Of a DNA stretch of 49,412 bases, positions 24,645 to 33,858 are shown piece by piece. Where the stretch lies: assembly GCF_014705605.1 (NCBI RefSeq), contig NZ_JACXIZ010000053.1, positions 1 to 49,412 of the forward strand, in the 5' to 3' direction. The position numbers and the translations under genes are program-made. Under the pieces are notes generated by a model. That model had not been told where the DNA came from. It saw nothing but the letters and a program-made list of their open reading frames with translations, and made no database searches. This stretch comes from Paenibacillus sabuli. Lineage in GTDB: Bacteria; Bacillota; Bacilli; Paenibacillales; Paenibacillaceae. Each line of letters begins with the position of its first letter. Within the stretch, counting starts at the first letter, position 1.

Positions 24645-26270
24645 TCAGTCGCCCACGCCCGACCCCTTCGTGGCGGCGGCCCCGCCCGGCTCCACAGTCG
24701 CACCCGCTCCGCCCGCCTGCAGCCGCGTTCGCCGCGTGAACGCATCGTCGTACACGAGGTGCGCGCGCGTGAACTGGGTCGGGCTATCCAGCCCGGCCAC
24801 CGCCGCCAGCTCGAAGAGGCCCTCGCGCAGCGTGATCAGGTAGTTAGCGACGCGGTATTCCTTCTCCTCCACGGTGAGCGCGCGCTCCAGCTTCGGATCG
24901 GTGGTGGCCACGCCCACCGGGCACGTGTTGGTGTGGCACACCTGCGACATGATGCAGCCGACGCTGATCATGAAGCCGCGCGCGATGTTGACCAGATCGG
25001 CGCCGAGCGCGAGCGCCATCGCGATCTTGTCCGGCGTGATCAGCTTGCCCGAGGCGATCAGCTTGGTGCGCGCCCGCAGGCCGTAGCGCCGCAGCAGATC
25101 GTCGACGAGCGGCACCGCGGCGAAGGCCGGCAGGCCGACCGAATAGGCCAGCTCGTAATACGAGGCGCCCGTGCCGCCCTCGCTGCCGTCGACGGTGACG
25201 AAGTCCGGCACGATGTCCGTCTCCTGCATCGCCGCCACGAGCCGGTCGGCATCTAGCTCGCTGCCGACGACGATTTTGATGCCGACCGGCTTGCCGCCCT
25301 CCTCCCGCAGCTCGTGCACGAAGCGCAACAGCGCCTCGGGCGTGGCGATGTCCGGGAAGCGATTCGGACTGTCGACGTCCTGCCCTTGCGGAATATTGCG
25401 AATCGCGGCGATCTCGGCCGTGATCTTCTTGCCGTCGACGTGGCCGCCGCGCGTCTTGGCCCCCTGCCCGAGCTTGAGCTCGAATGCCTTGATCTGCGGC
25501 CGCTGCGCCTGCTGGCGGAATTGGTCCATCGCGAACGCCCCGTCCTCGGTCCGTACGCCGAACAGCCCGGAGCTGATCTGCATGATCAGATCGGCGCCGC
25601 CCTCCAGGTGATACGGCGACACGCTGCCCTCGCCCGTATTCATCCACGTCCCGCCGGCGCGGGCGAGGCCGCGCGAGAGCGCCGTGATCGCCCGGCTGCC
25701 GAGCGAGCCGTAGCTCATCGCCGACTGGCCGATCAGCCCCTTCACCCGGAAGGGCTGGCGCGCCGTCCCCGCGCCGAGCACGACCCATTCCGACTCCTGC
25801 AGGTACGCCGGGTCGAGCTGCGCGGGATGCCGATGCTCCTTGCGGCTGAACAGCTCGGACTTGTCGATCGTGTACAGGTACGTGTCGACCGGACGCTGCC
25901 GCTCGCGCTCGCGCTTCAGGTCCTCGTCTTGCACCGGGAACATCGCATTGGCGAGGTAATAGCCGCCCTGCTCGTAGTCCCGCTCCGCCCCGAAGCCGAG
26001 CATCCGATCCGCGTACTTGCCCGCCTTGTTGACGAATTCGAATTCCCTGCGGTTGAACGGCTTGCCCTCGCGGTCGTTGTTGAACAGATACTGCCGCAGC
26101 TCCGGCCCCATCTTCTCGATCAGATAGCGCAGCTTGCCCAGCACCGGGTAGTTGCGCAGCACAGAGTGCTCCGTCTGCGCCTTGTCGTGCAGATACAGCC
26201 ACAGCAGCAGTGCCGCCGGCACGAGCAGCAGCGCGACGATCACACTCAGCAGGATCAATATCGCTTCCAT
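24645..26270 (-). CDS. FMN-binding glutamate synthase-family protein, membrane-anchored (YerD-like)
   Basis: A 541-residue homologue of the central/FMN part of the glutamate synthase large subunit, without the N-terminal glutaminase. An N-terminal hydrophobic helix (about residues 3-27) predicts membrane anchoring. The FMN barrel shows GQGAKTRGGHVDGKKITAEI, DFVTVDGSEGGTGASYYEL and LIASGKLITPDKIAMALALG. GCIMSQVCHTNTCPVGV supplies three cysteines spaced C-x5-C-x4-C, the 3Fe-4S ligand pattern of GltB. The physiological reaction of these stand-alone proteins is not established, so glutamate synthesis should not be assumed. It lies just downstream of the oxidase operon (16-bp gap to its stop at 26287), so it may be co-transcribed with it. 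Confidence 0.88.
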   Translation of the reverse strand: MEAILILLSVIVALLLVPAALLLWLYLHDKAQTEHSVLRNYPVLGKLRYLIEKMGPELRQYLFNNDREGKPFNRREFEFVNKAGKYADRMLGFGAERDYEQGGYYLANAMFPVQDEDLKRERERQRPVDTYLYTIDKSELFSRKEHRHPAQLDPAYLQESEWVVLGAGTARQPFRVKGLIGQSAMSYGSLGSRAITALSRGLARAGGTWMNTGEGSVSPYHLEGGADLIMQISSGLFGVRTEDGAFAMDQFRQQAQRPQIKAFELKLGQGAKTRGGHVDGKKITAEIAAIRNIPQGQDVDSPNRFPDIATPEALLRFVHELREEGGKPVGIKIVVGSELDADRLVAAMQETDIVPDFVTVDGSEGGTGASYYELAYSVGLPAFAAVPLVDDLLRRYGLRARTKLIASGKLITPDKIAMALALGADLVNIARGFMISVGCIMSQVCHTNTCPVGVATTDPKLERALTVEEKEYRVANYLITLREGLFELAAVAGLDSPTQFTRAHLVYDDAFTRRTRLQAGGAGATVEPGGAAATKGSGVGD

Positions 26271-26286
26271 CTCTCACTTGCTCCCT

Positions 26287-28755
26287 TCATAATAGAGAAG
26301 GCACGTACACAATCGCCACGATGCCGATCCACACCGCGTCGACGAAGTGCCAGTACAGGCCGAAGATGCGCTGCTTCTCCTCCAGTAGGGCGGGCGGCCC
26401 ATGCCCCGCGCGGCGCTGCAGCATCAGGCTCGCCAGCCAGCCCGCGCCGAACAGCACATGCGCGAAGTGCAGACCGACCAGCACGTAGTAGGCGGCCAGG
26501 AAGCCGCTCGTGGCAGGCGTGTAGCCCTGCTGCGCATACGTGTAGAATTCGCGGCCCTCGGCAATGGCGAACCCGAGCGCGAGTGCCAGCGTCGCCCCCA
26601 GCCCGAGCCACATGAGGCGCGGCGCGCCCCGCCGCAGGCCGCGCTCGGCCAGCACCAGCGTCGCGCTGCTCGGCAGCAGCAGCAGCGTCGCGAGCAGCAC
26701 CGAGCCCGGCTCGAACAGCTCGCCCGGCTGCGGTCCCTGCGCGGACGGCGTATACAGCACGTACGTCACGAAGAAAACGGCGAACACGATCGCATCCATC
26801 GTCAGATAGCCCCACACCCCGGCCCGCTTGTCCGCATACAGCGTCTGCCGGTCCGCCTCGCGCCGGACATGCCCGGCGTACCAATCGATGCGCTCGTCGC
26901 GCCACGAGCGTATGAGCATCGCCGCCAGTACGACGGCCGCGCACAGCGCCGCCGGGACGTACCAGCGATAGATCATCGCCATCGCGCCGGCCGTCAGCGC
27001 GCCCGCCAGCACGAGCGGCGTCAGCGGCCGCGCGGGGACCGGCGCGGGCCGCGTCTGCCGCGCCTCCGCCATGAGGCGCCCGCTGCGCTTGGCCTGCCAC
27101 AGCGGCTCGGCAGACTGCACCTGCGGCATCGGCTCGAACGTCTGCTCCGGCGGCGGCGAGCCGACCGTCCACTCCAGCGTGCGGCCGTCCCACGGGTCCG
27201 CCGGGGCGGGACGGCCGTGGCGATGGGTGCGCACGACGTTCCACACCAGGAACAACATGCTCGCCCCCATCAGGAAGGCCCCGGCCGAGCTGATCGCATT
27301 GTAGCCGAATACGCCGTCGGCGGCGCTGTACGTATACGTGCGGCGCGGCATCCCCTGCAGCCCGGCGAAGTGCATCGGCAGGAAGGTCATGTGGAAGCCG
27401 GCGATGAACAGCCAGAAGTGCCACTTGCCGAGCCGCTCATTCAACTGCTTGCCCGTCAGCTTGGGGTACCAATAATACAGCCCCGCGAAGATGCCGAGGA
27501 TCGTCGAGCCGACGATCGTATAATGGAAGTGGCCGACCACGAAGTAGCTGTCGTGGAACTGGAAGTCCGCCACCGGCACGGCCAGCATCACCCCGGTCAC
27601 GCCGCCGACGACGAACGACGGGATGAAGCCGAGCGCGAACAGCATCGGCGTCGTCATCTGCAGCCGCCCGCCCCGCATCGTGAACAGCCAGTTGAACACC
27701 TTGATCCCCGTCGGCACGGCGATCGCCATCGTCGAGAGCGCGAAGAACGTATTGGCAATCGGCCCCAGTCCGACCGTGAACATATGATGCACCCACACCA
27801 TCAGCCCGAGGAAGCCGATCAGGATGATCGACAGCACCATCGCGCCGTAGCCGTACACCGGCTTCTTGGCGAACGTGGCGATGATGTCGGAGAACAGCCC
27901 GAAGGCCGGCAGCGCCAGGATGTACACCTCCGGATGACCGAAGATCCAGAACAGATGCTGCCAGTAGATCGGACTGCCCGCCCCCGTGAAGAAGTCCGTC
28001 CCGAACTGCCGGTCCATCAGCATCAGCAGCAGACCGGCCGAGAGCGCGCTGAAGGCGAACAGCATGAGCGCGGCCGCCACCAGCGACGCCCACGTGAACA
28101 GCGGCAGCCGCGCCCACGTCATGCCCGGCGCGCGGTGCCGGACGATCGTCGTCAGCAGATTGATCGCCGTCAGCAGCGTGCCGATGCCTGAGATCTGCAG
28201 GCTGTAGACGTAATAGGATTGGCCCGGATTGGGACCGAGCGCGAGCGGCGCATACGCCGTCCAGCCCGCCGTCGGCGGCGTCGCGAACAGGAAGGACACG
28301 TTGAACAGCGCCGCCCCGCCGAGGAACAGCCACAGGCTGAGCGCATTGAGATACGGGAAGGCCATGTCCCTCGCCCCGATCTGCAGCGGCACGACGACAT
28401 TCATCAGTCCGACGAGCAGCGGCATCGCCACGAAGAAGATCATGATCGTGCCGTGCGTCGTGAACAGGCCGTTGTACTTGTCCTTCTGCAGCACCCAGAA
28501 CGACCACTCCGGCAGCAGCAGCTGCGCCCGGATCAGCAGCGCGTCGAGCCCGCCGCGAAATAAAAACAAAAGCCCGCCGCCGATGTACATCAGCCCGATC
28601 TTGCGGTGATTCGTCGTGCGCGCGTATTCCAGGAGCAGCGGCCACTTGCGCCGCTTCGTGATGTACAGGAGCAGGGCCGCCATCGCCGGCAGCCCGAGCA
28701 CCCAGGCCAGGATGACATCGGACTGGGCGTACAACGCCTCGCAGCTCAGCTTCAA
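26287..28755 (-). CDS. ctaD: Cytochrome c oxidase subunit I fused to subunit III
   Basis: An 822-residue membrane protein. Residues 1 to about 560 are haem-copper oxidase subunit I with all main ligands visible: His101 (low-spin haem), HPEVY at 274-278 (CuB His, proton-channel Glu, cross-linked Tyr), His323-His324 (CuB), K-channel Lys352 in PTGIKVFNW, and His409/His411 (haems). The HPEVY glutamate places it in the A1-type group. After a Pro/Arg-rich linker (about 560-610), the last ~190 residues match subunit III (LTMDAIVFAVFFVTYVLYTP, YYVLVGLHFAHVLFGAGWL). The start is TTG at 28755 with AAGGAGG upstream. Fusions of I and III are known in caa3-type enzymes. It acts in aerobic respiration as a proton pump. 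Confidence 0.93.
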   Translation of the reverse strand: MKLSCEALYAQSDVILAWVLGLPAMAALLLYITKRRKWPLLLEYARTTNHRKIGLMYIGGGLLFLFRGGLDALLIRAQLLLPEWSFWVLQKDKYNGLFTTHGTIMIFFVAMPLLVGLMNVVVPLQIGARDMAFPYLNALSLWLFLGGAALFNVSFLFATPPTAGWTAYAPLALGPNPGQSYYVYSLQISGIGTLLTAINLLTTIVRHRAPGMTWARLPLFTWASLVAAALMLFAFSALSAGLLLMLMDRQFGTDFFTGAGSPIYWQHLFWIFGHPEVYILALPAFGLFSDIIATFAKKPVYGYGAMVLSIILIGFLGLMVWVHHMFTVGLGPIANTFFALSTMAIAVPTGIKVFNWLFTMRGGRLQMTTPMLFALGFIPSFVVGGVTGVMLAVPVADFQFHDSYFVVGHFHYTIVGSTILGIFAGLYYWYPKLTGKQLNERLGKWHFWLFIAGFHMTFLPMHFAGLQGMPRRTYTYSAADGVFGYNAISSAGAFLMGASMLFLVWNVVRTHRHGRPAPADPWDGRTLEWTVGSPPPEQTFEPMPQVQSAEPLWQAKRSGRLMAEARQTRPAPVPARPLTPLVLAGALTAGAMAMIYRWYVPAALCAAVVLAAMLIRSWRDERIDWYAGHVRREADRQTLYADKRAGVWGYLTMDAIVFAVFFVTYVLYTPSAQGPQPGELFEPGSVLLATLLLLPSSATLVLAERGLRRGAPRLMWLGLGATLALALGFAIAEGREFYTYAQQGYTPATSGFLAAYYVLVGLHFAHVLFGAGWLASLMLQRRAGHGPPALLEEKQRIFGLYWHFVDAVWIGIVAIVYVPSLL

Positions 28756-28860
28756 GCGCGATCGCCTCCTTCGTGGCTTGTGTTGCCGCCGCTTGTTTTA
28801 CAGCTCTTCCGCAGCGCGGCTTGCAGGGTCGGCGCCTCTTTGCATCGGGTTCGCGCCCGA

Positions 28861-29574
28861 TTACCCAGCCAGCCAGGCCTCGTACGCGGCCGGATCGACG
28901 ACGTGCGCCGTGAACCGCATCCAGGCGTGCTCCGTCCCGCAGAATTCCGCGCATTTCCCCTGGTATTCGCCGGCCTTCACATCCACGAGCCGCAGCGTCG
29001 TCTCGCGGTCCGGGAAGACGTCCACCTTGCCGCCGAGCTTCGGGATCCAGAATGAATGAATGACGTCCCTGGACTGCAGGTGGAACACCGCCGTATAGCC
29101 GGCCGGCAGATAGAGGGTATCATGCGACGTCTTGCCGCCGGCGTAGCGGAACGTCCAGGCGAACTGCTCCGCCTGCACCTCCACGTGCACCACCTGCGCC
29201 TCGGCATCGTCCGCGGGCAGCTCCGCGCCGGGCGACTGCGCCATCGTCAGGCGCACGGTCGGCACCGCGAGGACCGCGAGCAGCAGGATCGGCACGACGA
29301 TCCACGACAGCTCCAGCCAGCGATTGCCGCGCGTCTGCTCCGGCAGGCCCGGCTCCCGGCCCGGCCGCTCGCGGTAGCGGTAGACGAACCGGGCCAGCAG
29401 CGCCAGCACCGTCGCCGTCACCACCACCATGATGGCGAAGCTGAGGGCGATCAGCTTCGCCTGTTCGTCCGCCGTTTCGCTGGCGGGCTCGAGCACGCGT
29501 ACGCTGCAGCCCCCCGCCAGCGGCAGCAGCGCGCTCCCGCCCAGCAGGCAGAGCAGCCGTCCAGACCTGCGCAT
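28861..29574 (-). CDS. ctaC: Cytochrome c oxidase subunit II (CuA), lipoprotein
   Basis: A 237-residue subunit II. A lipoprotein signal ends at LAGGC (Cys23), followed by two membrane helices (about 44-64 and 89-108) and a CuA cupredoxin domain. The CuA ligands are His173, Cys208, Glu210, Cys212, His216 and Met219 (CAEFCGTEHAWM). There is no C-terminal cytochrome c domain, unlike the caa3-type CtaC of Bacillus, so a separate electron donor is required. The start at 29574 is chosen because AAGGAG lies 9 bp upstream; the frame can be read back to a GTG at 29598. The following gap of 105 bp to the subunit I+III start holds nothing obvious. Confidence 0.93.
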   Translation of the reverse strand: MRRSGRLLCLLGGSALLPLAGGCSVRVLEPASETADEQAKLIALSFAIMVVVTATVLALLARFVYRYRERPGREPGLPEQTRGNRWLELSWIVVPILLLAVLAVPTVRLTMAQSPGAELPADDAEAQVVHVEVQAEQFAWTFRYAGGKTSHDTLYLPAGYTAVFHLQSRDVIHSFWIPKLGGKVDVFPDRETTLRLVDVKAGEYQGKCAEFCGTEHAWMRFTAHVVDPAAYEAWLAG

Positions 29575-29684
29575 CGCCATCATCTCCTTCGTCATCACAT
29601 ATGTTGTTACTTAACCGCAATTGGACGCGCAGACAACAGTCCGTCGGTAATTTCCTTTATTTATGAACGATTCAGTATTACAGC

Positions 29685-29723
29685 AAAGGACCTCAGTCCC
29701 CGCAGCAGGGATTGAGGTCCTTT
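29685..29723 (-). terminator. Terminator at the left edge of the sulfatase locus
   Basis: Arms AAAGGACCTCAGTCCC (29685-29700) and GGGATTGAGGTCCTTT (29708-29723) pair over 16 bp with a single wobble/mismatch, loop CGCAGCA. A-run and T-run flank the stem, so it can work in either direction. It ends the minus-strand sulfatase operon. Confidence 0.65.
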
Positions 29724-29749
29724 ATTCATGTGTTTCCCGACAGTTGGGG

Positions 29750-29902
29750 CTACTGAATCAGGTTGCCGTATGTGTCACTCCAACTGCCGTTTCCTTCTTT
29801 ATCATCATTATCGGGATGCCTCCATCGGAATATGTGCGAACGATCGCAGCCAAGCATGAACGCTCGTCCGTCTGAATTCGAATCGCCGCTCCTTCCCGAT
29901 GT
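29750..29902 (-). pseudogene. In-frame coding-like tail beyond the sulfatase stop codon
   Basis: Directly after the TGA of the sulfatase gene (29903-29905), the same frame stays open for 50 codons to a TAG at 29750. The translated tail is protein-like, with an acidic, Trp/Tyr/Gly-rich end: HIFRWRHPDNDDKEGNG followed by SWSDTYGNLIQ. I do not recognise its family. It has no own ribosome site. It could be the last piece of an older gene left when the locus inserted, or a read-through extension. Remnant is the simpler reading. Confidence 0.35.
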
Positions 29903-31342
29903 TCATGCCCGCATGTCCTGGATGACCGGGCGGTCCGGCTCGGTCTCCAGCGCCCAGATCAGCAAACGCTCCGTCAATTGCCGCAGGATTTCCTGATGCT
30001 CTGGACGGTCGGCTACATTATGCAGTTCTCCGGGGTCTTGCTTCAGATCGTACAACTCCTTTACACCCGGCCAACGAAACACCATCTTCCATCTGCGGGT
30101 GCGAATCATCTTGGCCCGGTCCATCGTCTGCGGATATTCTACCATCACTTGCTGTTTCCATGAATACTGCGGCAGTTTTTGATAAAATGCATCGGTATAC
30201 GGCGTAGTCCGGGCCAGCGCTTTTCGCTCTACCCCGCCTTCACTGAACACCGCTTCCTTATGTTCTCGCACTTCGCCCTGCAACACGCGCATGAGCGATT
30301 GTCCTTGGACATATGCCGGGATGTCCGCGCCCAACAGTTCCATCACCGTCGGCATAAAGTCAATATTCTCTGTCAACACATCAAACCGCTCCCCCGGCGC
30401 TATGATCCCAGGATATCGAAGGATGAAAGGAATATGCGTGAGGCAGTCATAGAACAGGGTGTCCCACTTCTCGACGCAACCATGCTCCCCGGCAAAATCA
30501 CCGTGGTCGGATGTAAAGAGCACGATCGTCTCCTCCCGCAATCCAAGCCGATCCACAGCTTCGACCAAGGTCCCGACACAATCGTCTGCGTACGCAACCA
30601 TGCTTGCGTATGCTTCGACAATACAGCGCCATTGCTCCTCCCCCATTCCTTCCAAATCATAGACCGTTCGATAACGAGCCAGCACCTCTGGCGCTTGATC
30701 GATGTTTTCCTTATTCGGTAGAGGCAGCCCAAGCTTGCGGATCTGTTCAATATACGGATCAATATTCACATATGCCGGATGCGGCTGATTAAAATTGACC
30801 TGGACGAAAAAAGGATGCTCGCGATGCTCTTCCATAAATCCGCACGCCTCCTCTGCGGCAAACGTATCGCTCATCTCTTTTGATTCGTACAATTCCTTGC
30901 GGTACATTGCCCGGAATAAGACGGGATCTTCCCCGTCTACAGGCGTTTTTCTCACCGCCTTTCCAGCGGCTTCGCGGGTACGGGCATCGAGCCACCGGTC
31001 TTGTTGGTCCTCTTCCAGGGTGTGATTCTTGCCGAACATGGCTGTCCGGTAGCCGCGTTGCTTCATCTCCGCGAATAAATGCGGTTCATTGTGGCGCAAT
31101 TCAAACCCAGGCAAAGTACGATGACCTTCCACATGAGCATATCTTCCGGTCATCATACTGCAGCGAGCGGGTACGCACTTGGGCATCACAGTAAACGCTT
31201 GGGTAAACAAAGCCCCTTCACCGGCCAGCCGGTCCAGGTGCGGAGTAATCGCATGTTCGTTGCCGTAACACGATAACGCACTCGCCTTACATTCATCAAT
31301 CGTAATCCATAATACATTGGGCTTTTTGCTGGTATCGTGCAT
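29903..31342 (-). CDS. Type I sulfatase (formylglycine-dependent, Cys type)
   Basis: A 479-residue cytoplasmic alkaline-phosphatase-fold sulfatase without signal peptide. The catalytic signature is Cys56-Val-Pro-Ala-Arg60 (followed by CSMMTGRY); Cys56 must be oxidised to formylglycine by a maturase not present in the window. Metal-site residues are visible in LWITIDEC (Asp16) and FTSDHGDFAGEHG. The start ATG at 31342 follows AAGGAAGGAGGG. It is the last gene of the locus, 140 bp after the rhamnosidase gene, with a hairpin between. Lack of a signal peptide implies desulfation of imported oligosaccharides. Its specific sulfate ester is unknown; a phosphonate monoester hydrolase-like activity is the alternative within this fold. 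Confidence 0.85.
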   Translation of the reverse strand: MHDTSKKPNVLWITIDECKASALSCYGNEHAITPHLDRLAGEGALFTQAFTVMPKCVPARCSMMTGRYAHVEGHRTLPGFELRHNEPHLFAEMKQRGYRTAMFGKNHTLEEDQQDRWLDARTREAAGKAVRKTPVDGEDPVLFRAMYRKELYESKEMSDTFAAEEACGFMEEHREHPFFVQVNFNQPHPAYVNIDPYIEQIRKLGLPLPNKENIDQAPEVLARYRTVYDLEGMGEEQWRCIVEAYASMVAYADDCVGTLVEAVDRLGLREETIVLFTSDHGDFAGEHGCVEKWDTLFYDCLTHIPFILRYPGIIAPGERFDVLTENIDFMPTVMELLGADIPAYVQGQSLMRVLQGEVREHKEAVFSEGGVERKALARTTPYTDAFYQKLPQYSWKQQVMVEYPQTMDRAKMIRTRRWKMVFRWPGVKELYDLKQDPGELHNVADRPEHQEILRQLTERLLIWALETEPDRPVIQDMRA

Positions 31343-31443
31343 GCCATCAGCCCTCCTTCCTTATAATTGTCCACTCACTGCTTCACAGTCCCTGGGATGA
31401 CTTTTGAAAAGCAGTTCGACTTACATTCTCCCGATCACGTAAC

Positions 31444-31479
31444 GAATGCACGGTCAGATGGACATCCGACCGTGCATTC
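31444..31479 (-). terminator. Hairpin between rhamnosidase and last sulfatase
   Basis: Arms GAATGCACGGTC (31444-31455) and GACCGTGCATTC (31468-31479) pair perfectly over 12 bp, and GATG/CATC in the loop extend the structure. It begins 3 bp after the rhamnosidase stop. No U-run follows on the minus strand, so it may only reduce expression of the final sulfatase gene. Confidence 0.55.
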
Positions 31480-31482
31480 CCT

Positions 31483-33801
31483 TTATTGAATCGTTACATT
31501 GTCCGGTGCGCTCACCTGTGTCGTTCCATTTTCCCGCTTGATTGACACGCGGCCTTGCGGAATGGGAATCGCGATATTGTAGTTGAACGAGCTCTCCATG
31601 GGCGCGATGCGTACCGTACTGCAACCCGGCTCCACAATCTCGAACCCGGCCACTGACCGAATTAAAAATTCGGCCGGGAAGGCAGACCATGCGTGCGATT
31701 GGGTGCGCATCACATTGGAGAACACCCCGGTGCGCCAGGAACCGTTCAAGCCCCACTCTTCAAAAGTCGAGGTTGCGCCTTTATCTACCATTCGGCGTCC
31801 CCACCGACTCCGTATCAGCTCTAGTGCCTGCGCGCCGCGGCCGATTTTATTCAACGCCCGCAACGTAATCATCGTAAAGAAGGGCTGCGCTTCCGTATGC
31901 CTGAGCGGATCAGAACCTAGTATCCGATCCGCTACATGTGAAGGCTCCATATGATCGCACAGCTCCCAATAAATCGCCGCCATATTGGTCTGTTCGCTGG
32001 TGATCGGCGACAGCGATCCATCGACCCAGGCATCGGCGTAGCACCCCCGCTCCTCGCTGAAGAACATGCGGGAAAAATTTTTTTTGATGCCGCCGCGTAT
32101 TTGCTGCAATTGTGCTTGCGTATGGGCATCTCCTTTGAGAACGGCCATCTTCTCGATGCAGGCACTGACACCATAGAAAATTGCGTTATGCGGAGCGCAT
32201 ACTCCCCGACGGTCCACATTGGCCCAGTCAATAAATGTCATATGTGGAATATTTTCCAGAAGCTGATGCTCTCCAATGTATGCCATGTAATATTGCAAGA
32301 TTTTGAGCGTATGCGGGTAATAACGGTGAATCCATTCTGCTTCGCCTGTATATAGATAATGATTCCACAAGGCGTGGACCCACCACAGCGAATAATCGGG
32401 ATGCACCATCGGATTGTTAGCCGAATTGGTGACGCTGGGCAACAGCCCGACCGGCAACTGGTTCGCAGCCGACTGCTTTAAAAACTTGGCCGGCAGCTTG
32501 ATATCGCCAAAACAGCTGTAGATCCCTCCCAACGTAACAGCGGCTACATCTCCTACAAACTGCGCCTGTTCTCGCCACGGGGTGTCCATAATCGAATCAT
32601 TCGAACACAGCCGAAGGGTATAACGGCATATCTCGAATACCTGGTTCAAGGTGGAATCATTGCTGTGGAACTCGCCCCGGTCTTCATAGGGATACTCCGT
32701 CACGCTCGCCTGCACACGATGCACCAGAACCGGTGCGACACAAGAACGAAACATAATCTTGACGTAGCGAAAGCTCTTCCAGGTAGACGGGCGGAATCGT
32801 TGCCGTCCCTCCCTCATGACATACCGATCCGCGTACATTCCCTCGATCGTATTATTAAAATGACCGTTAATCAATCGTTCCGCATAACCAATATCGATCA
32901 TCCCGCCGGCTTCGCCGCTTATCTCCAATTCCAAAAATGCATTAATGCTCTTGCCAAAGTCCAACACGATACTTGGATAATAAACACCGTCGAACGAACG
33001 GTCCAAATGGTCCGTACTGCACTGCACCACGGTATGACCTGTCGTCCGCAGCAATTGATCCGGCTTCTCCACAGTGGCGTGGTGCAGCGGCTGACCCGGT
33101 ACGGAGAGGGATATGGACAAGTCCTCGCTTCTCATCCGATTCAAGAGATCAATCGATTCTTCCACCCGCATGACAGACCGGGCCAGTCTCGGCGTCTCCA
33201 GCATAAATGGAATGTCCCTTGGGACGAGATGCCCCCACGGCAAAACGGCCGGCGGCCGATCTTCCCACTGGCCCTTGATTATACGGGAACCTGCCCAGGA
33301 TTGATCGGAAAATCCGGGCGTCATCCAGCCATCTGGAATTCGCCTGGCATCGAAGTGCTCTTGAAACGGAGCATACATACTCATTCGAAAATAGTGGGTA
33401 TCTTGTCTCCAGGCTTCGGAACGTGTGACTTTCCACTCGGCATCCGAAGAAACCAACGAGCGTCCCGTTTCACTAGCAATCTCACATAACAACCCGCAGA
33501 CAGAATCAGGTGCAACGCCTAGATGATACACCTCAACCGCGATGCAATTGACGCCTTGCCGCAGCTTGATCTGGTGTTCATCATAATAGTGATAATGCGA
33601 CACGCATAACGGTGGACCATACCCGATCACGCATCCATTGATGTATACCCTGTACCGTGTATCGGCTGTAATATACAGCGTGTACGACTCGGCTCGATCG
33701 GTCACTGCAAAGTCTTTGCGAAACAAGTAATACGTATTTTTCTCCGGCTTGTCCTCCTCAGGCCTGATCCAATGGGCATTCCACTTTCTAGAGGCCTGCA
33801 T
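31483..33801 (-). CDS. GH78-type alpha-L-rhamnosidase
   Basis: A 772-residue glycoside hydrolase with no signal peptide. The N-terminal half has two beta-sandwich domains (FRKDFAVTDRAESYTLYITA with YRVYINGCVIGYGPP; then IVLDFGKSINAFLELEISG). The catalytic alpha/alpha barrel starts near residue 370 with the GH78-like signature DTPWREQAQFVGD (family usual form DCPxRxE). Near the C-terminus FEEWG and SHAWSAFPAEFL match the usual barrel end, followed by a small beta-sandwich. GH78 enzymes remove terminal alpha-L-rhamnose by inversion. Start 33801 has GGGAGGGGG 7 bp upstream. Neighbouring sulfatases suggest the substrate is sulfated. GH106-like specificity cannot be excluded but the sequence order fits GH78 better. 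Confidence 0.85.
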   Translation of the reverse strand: MQASRKWNAHWIRPEEDKPEKNTYYLFRKDFAVTDRAESYTLYITADTRYRVYINGCVIGYGPPLCVSHYHYYDEHQIKLRQGVNCIAVEVYHLGVAPDSVCGLLCEIASETGRSLVSSDAEWKVTRSEAWRQDTHYFRMSMYAPFQEHFDARRIPDGWMTPGFSDQSWAGSRIIKGQWEDRPPAVLPWGHLVPRDIPFMLETPRLARSVMRVEESIDLLNRMRSEDLSISLSVPGQPLHHATVEKPDQLLRTTGHTVVQCSTDHLDRSFDGVYYPSIVLDFGKSINAFLELEISGEAGGMIDIGYAERLINGHFNNTIEGMYADRYVMREGRQRFRPSTWKSFRYVKIMFRSCVAPVLVHRVQASVTEYPYEDRGEFHSNDSTLNQVFEICRYTLRLCSNDSIMDTPWREQAQFVGDVAAVTLGGIYSCFGDIKLPAKFLKQSAANQLPVGLLPSVTNSANNPMVHPDYSLWWVHALWNHYLYTGEAEWIHRYYPHTLKILQYYMAYIGEHQLLENIPHMTFIDWANVDRRGVCAPHNAIFYGVSACIEKMAVLKGDAHTQAQLQQIRGGIKKNFSRMFFSEERGCYADAWVDGSLSPITSEQTNMAAIYWELCDHMEPSHVADRILGSDPLRHTEAQPFFTMITLRALNKIGRGAQALELIRSRWGRRMVDKGATSTFEEWGLNGSWRTGVFSNVMRTQSHAWSAFPAEFLIRSVAGFEIVEPGCSTVRIAPMESSFNYNIAIPIPQGRVSIKRENGTTQVSAPDNVTIQ

Positions 33802-33858
33802 GCATGCACCCCCTCCCTGTTCGCTTGGTAGCAGCCCGATCATTCGAATGTAACAGGC

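Noticed and set aside
29600-29660. Promoter of the oxidase operon
   Set aside because: Only weak combinations (for example TTGTCT with TAAGTA) were found, no better than chance.
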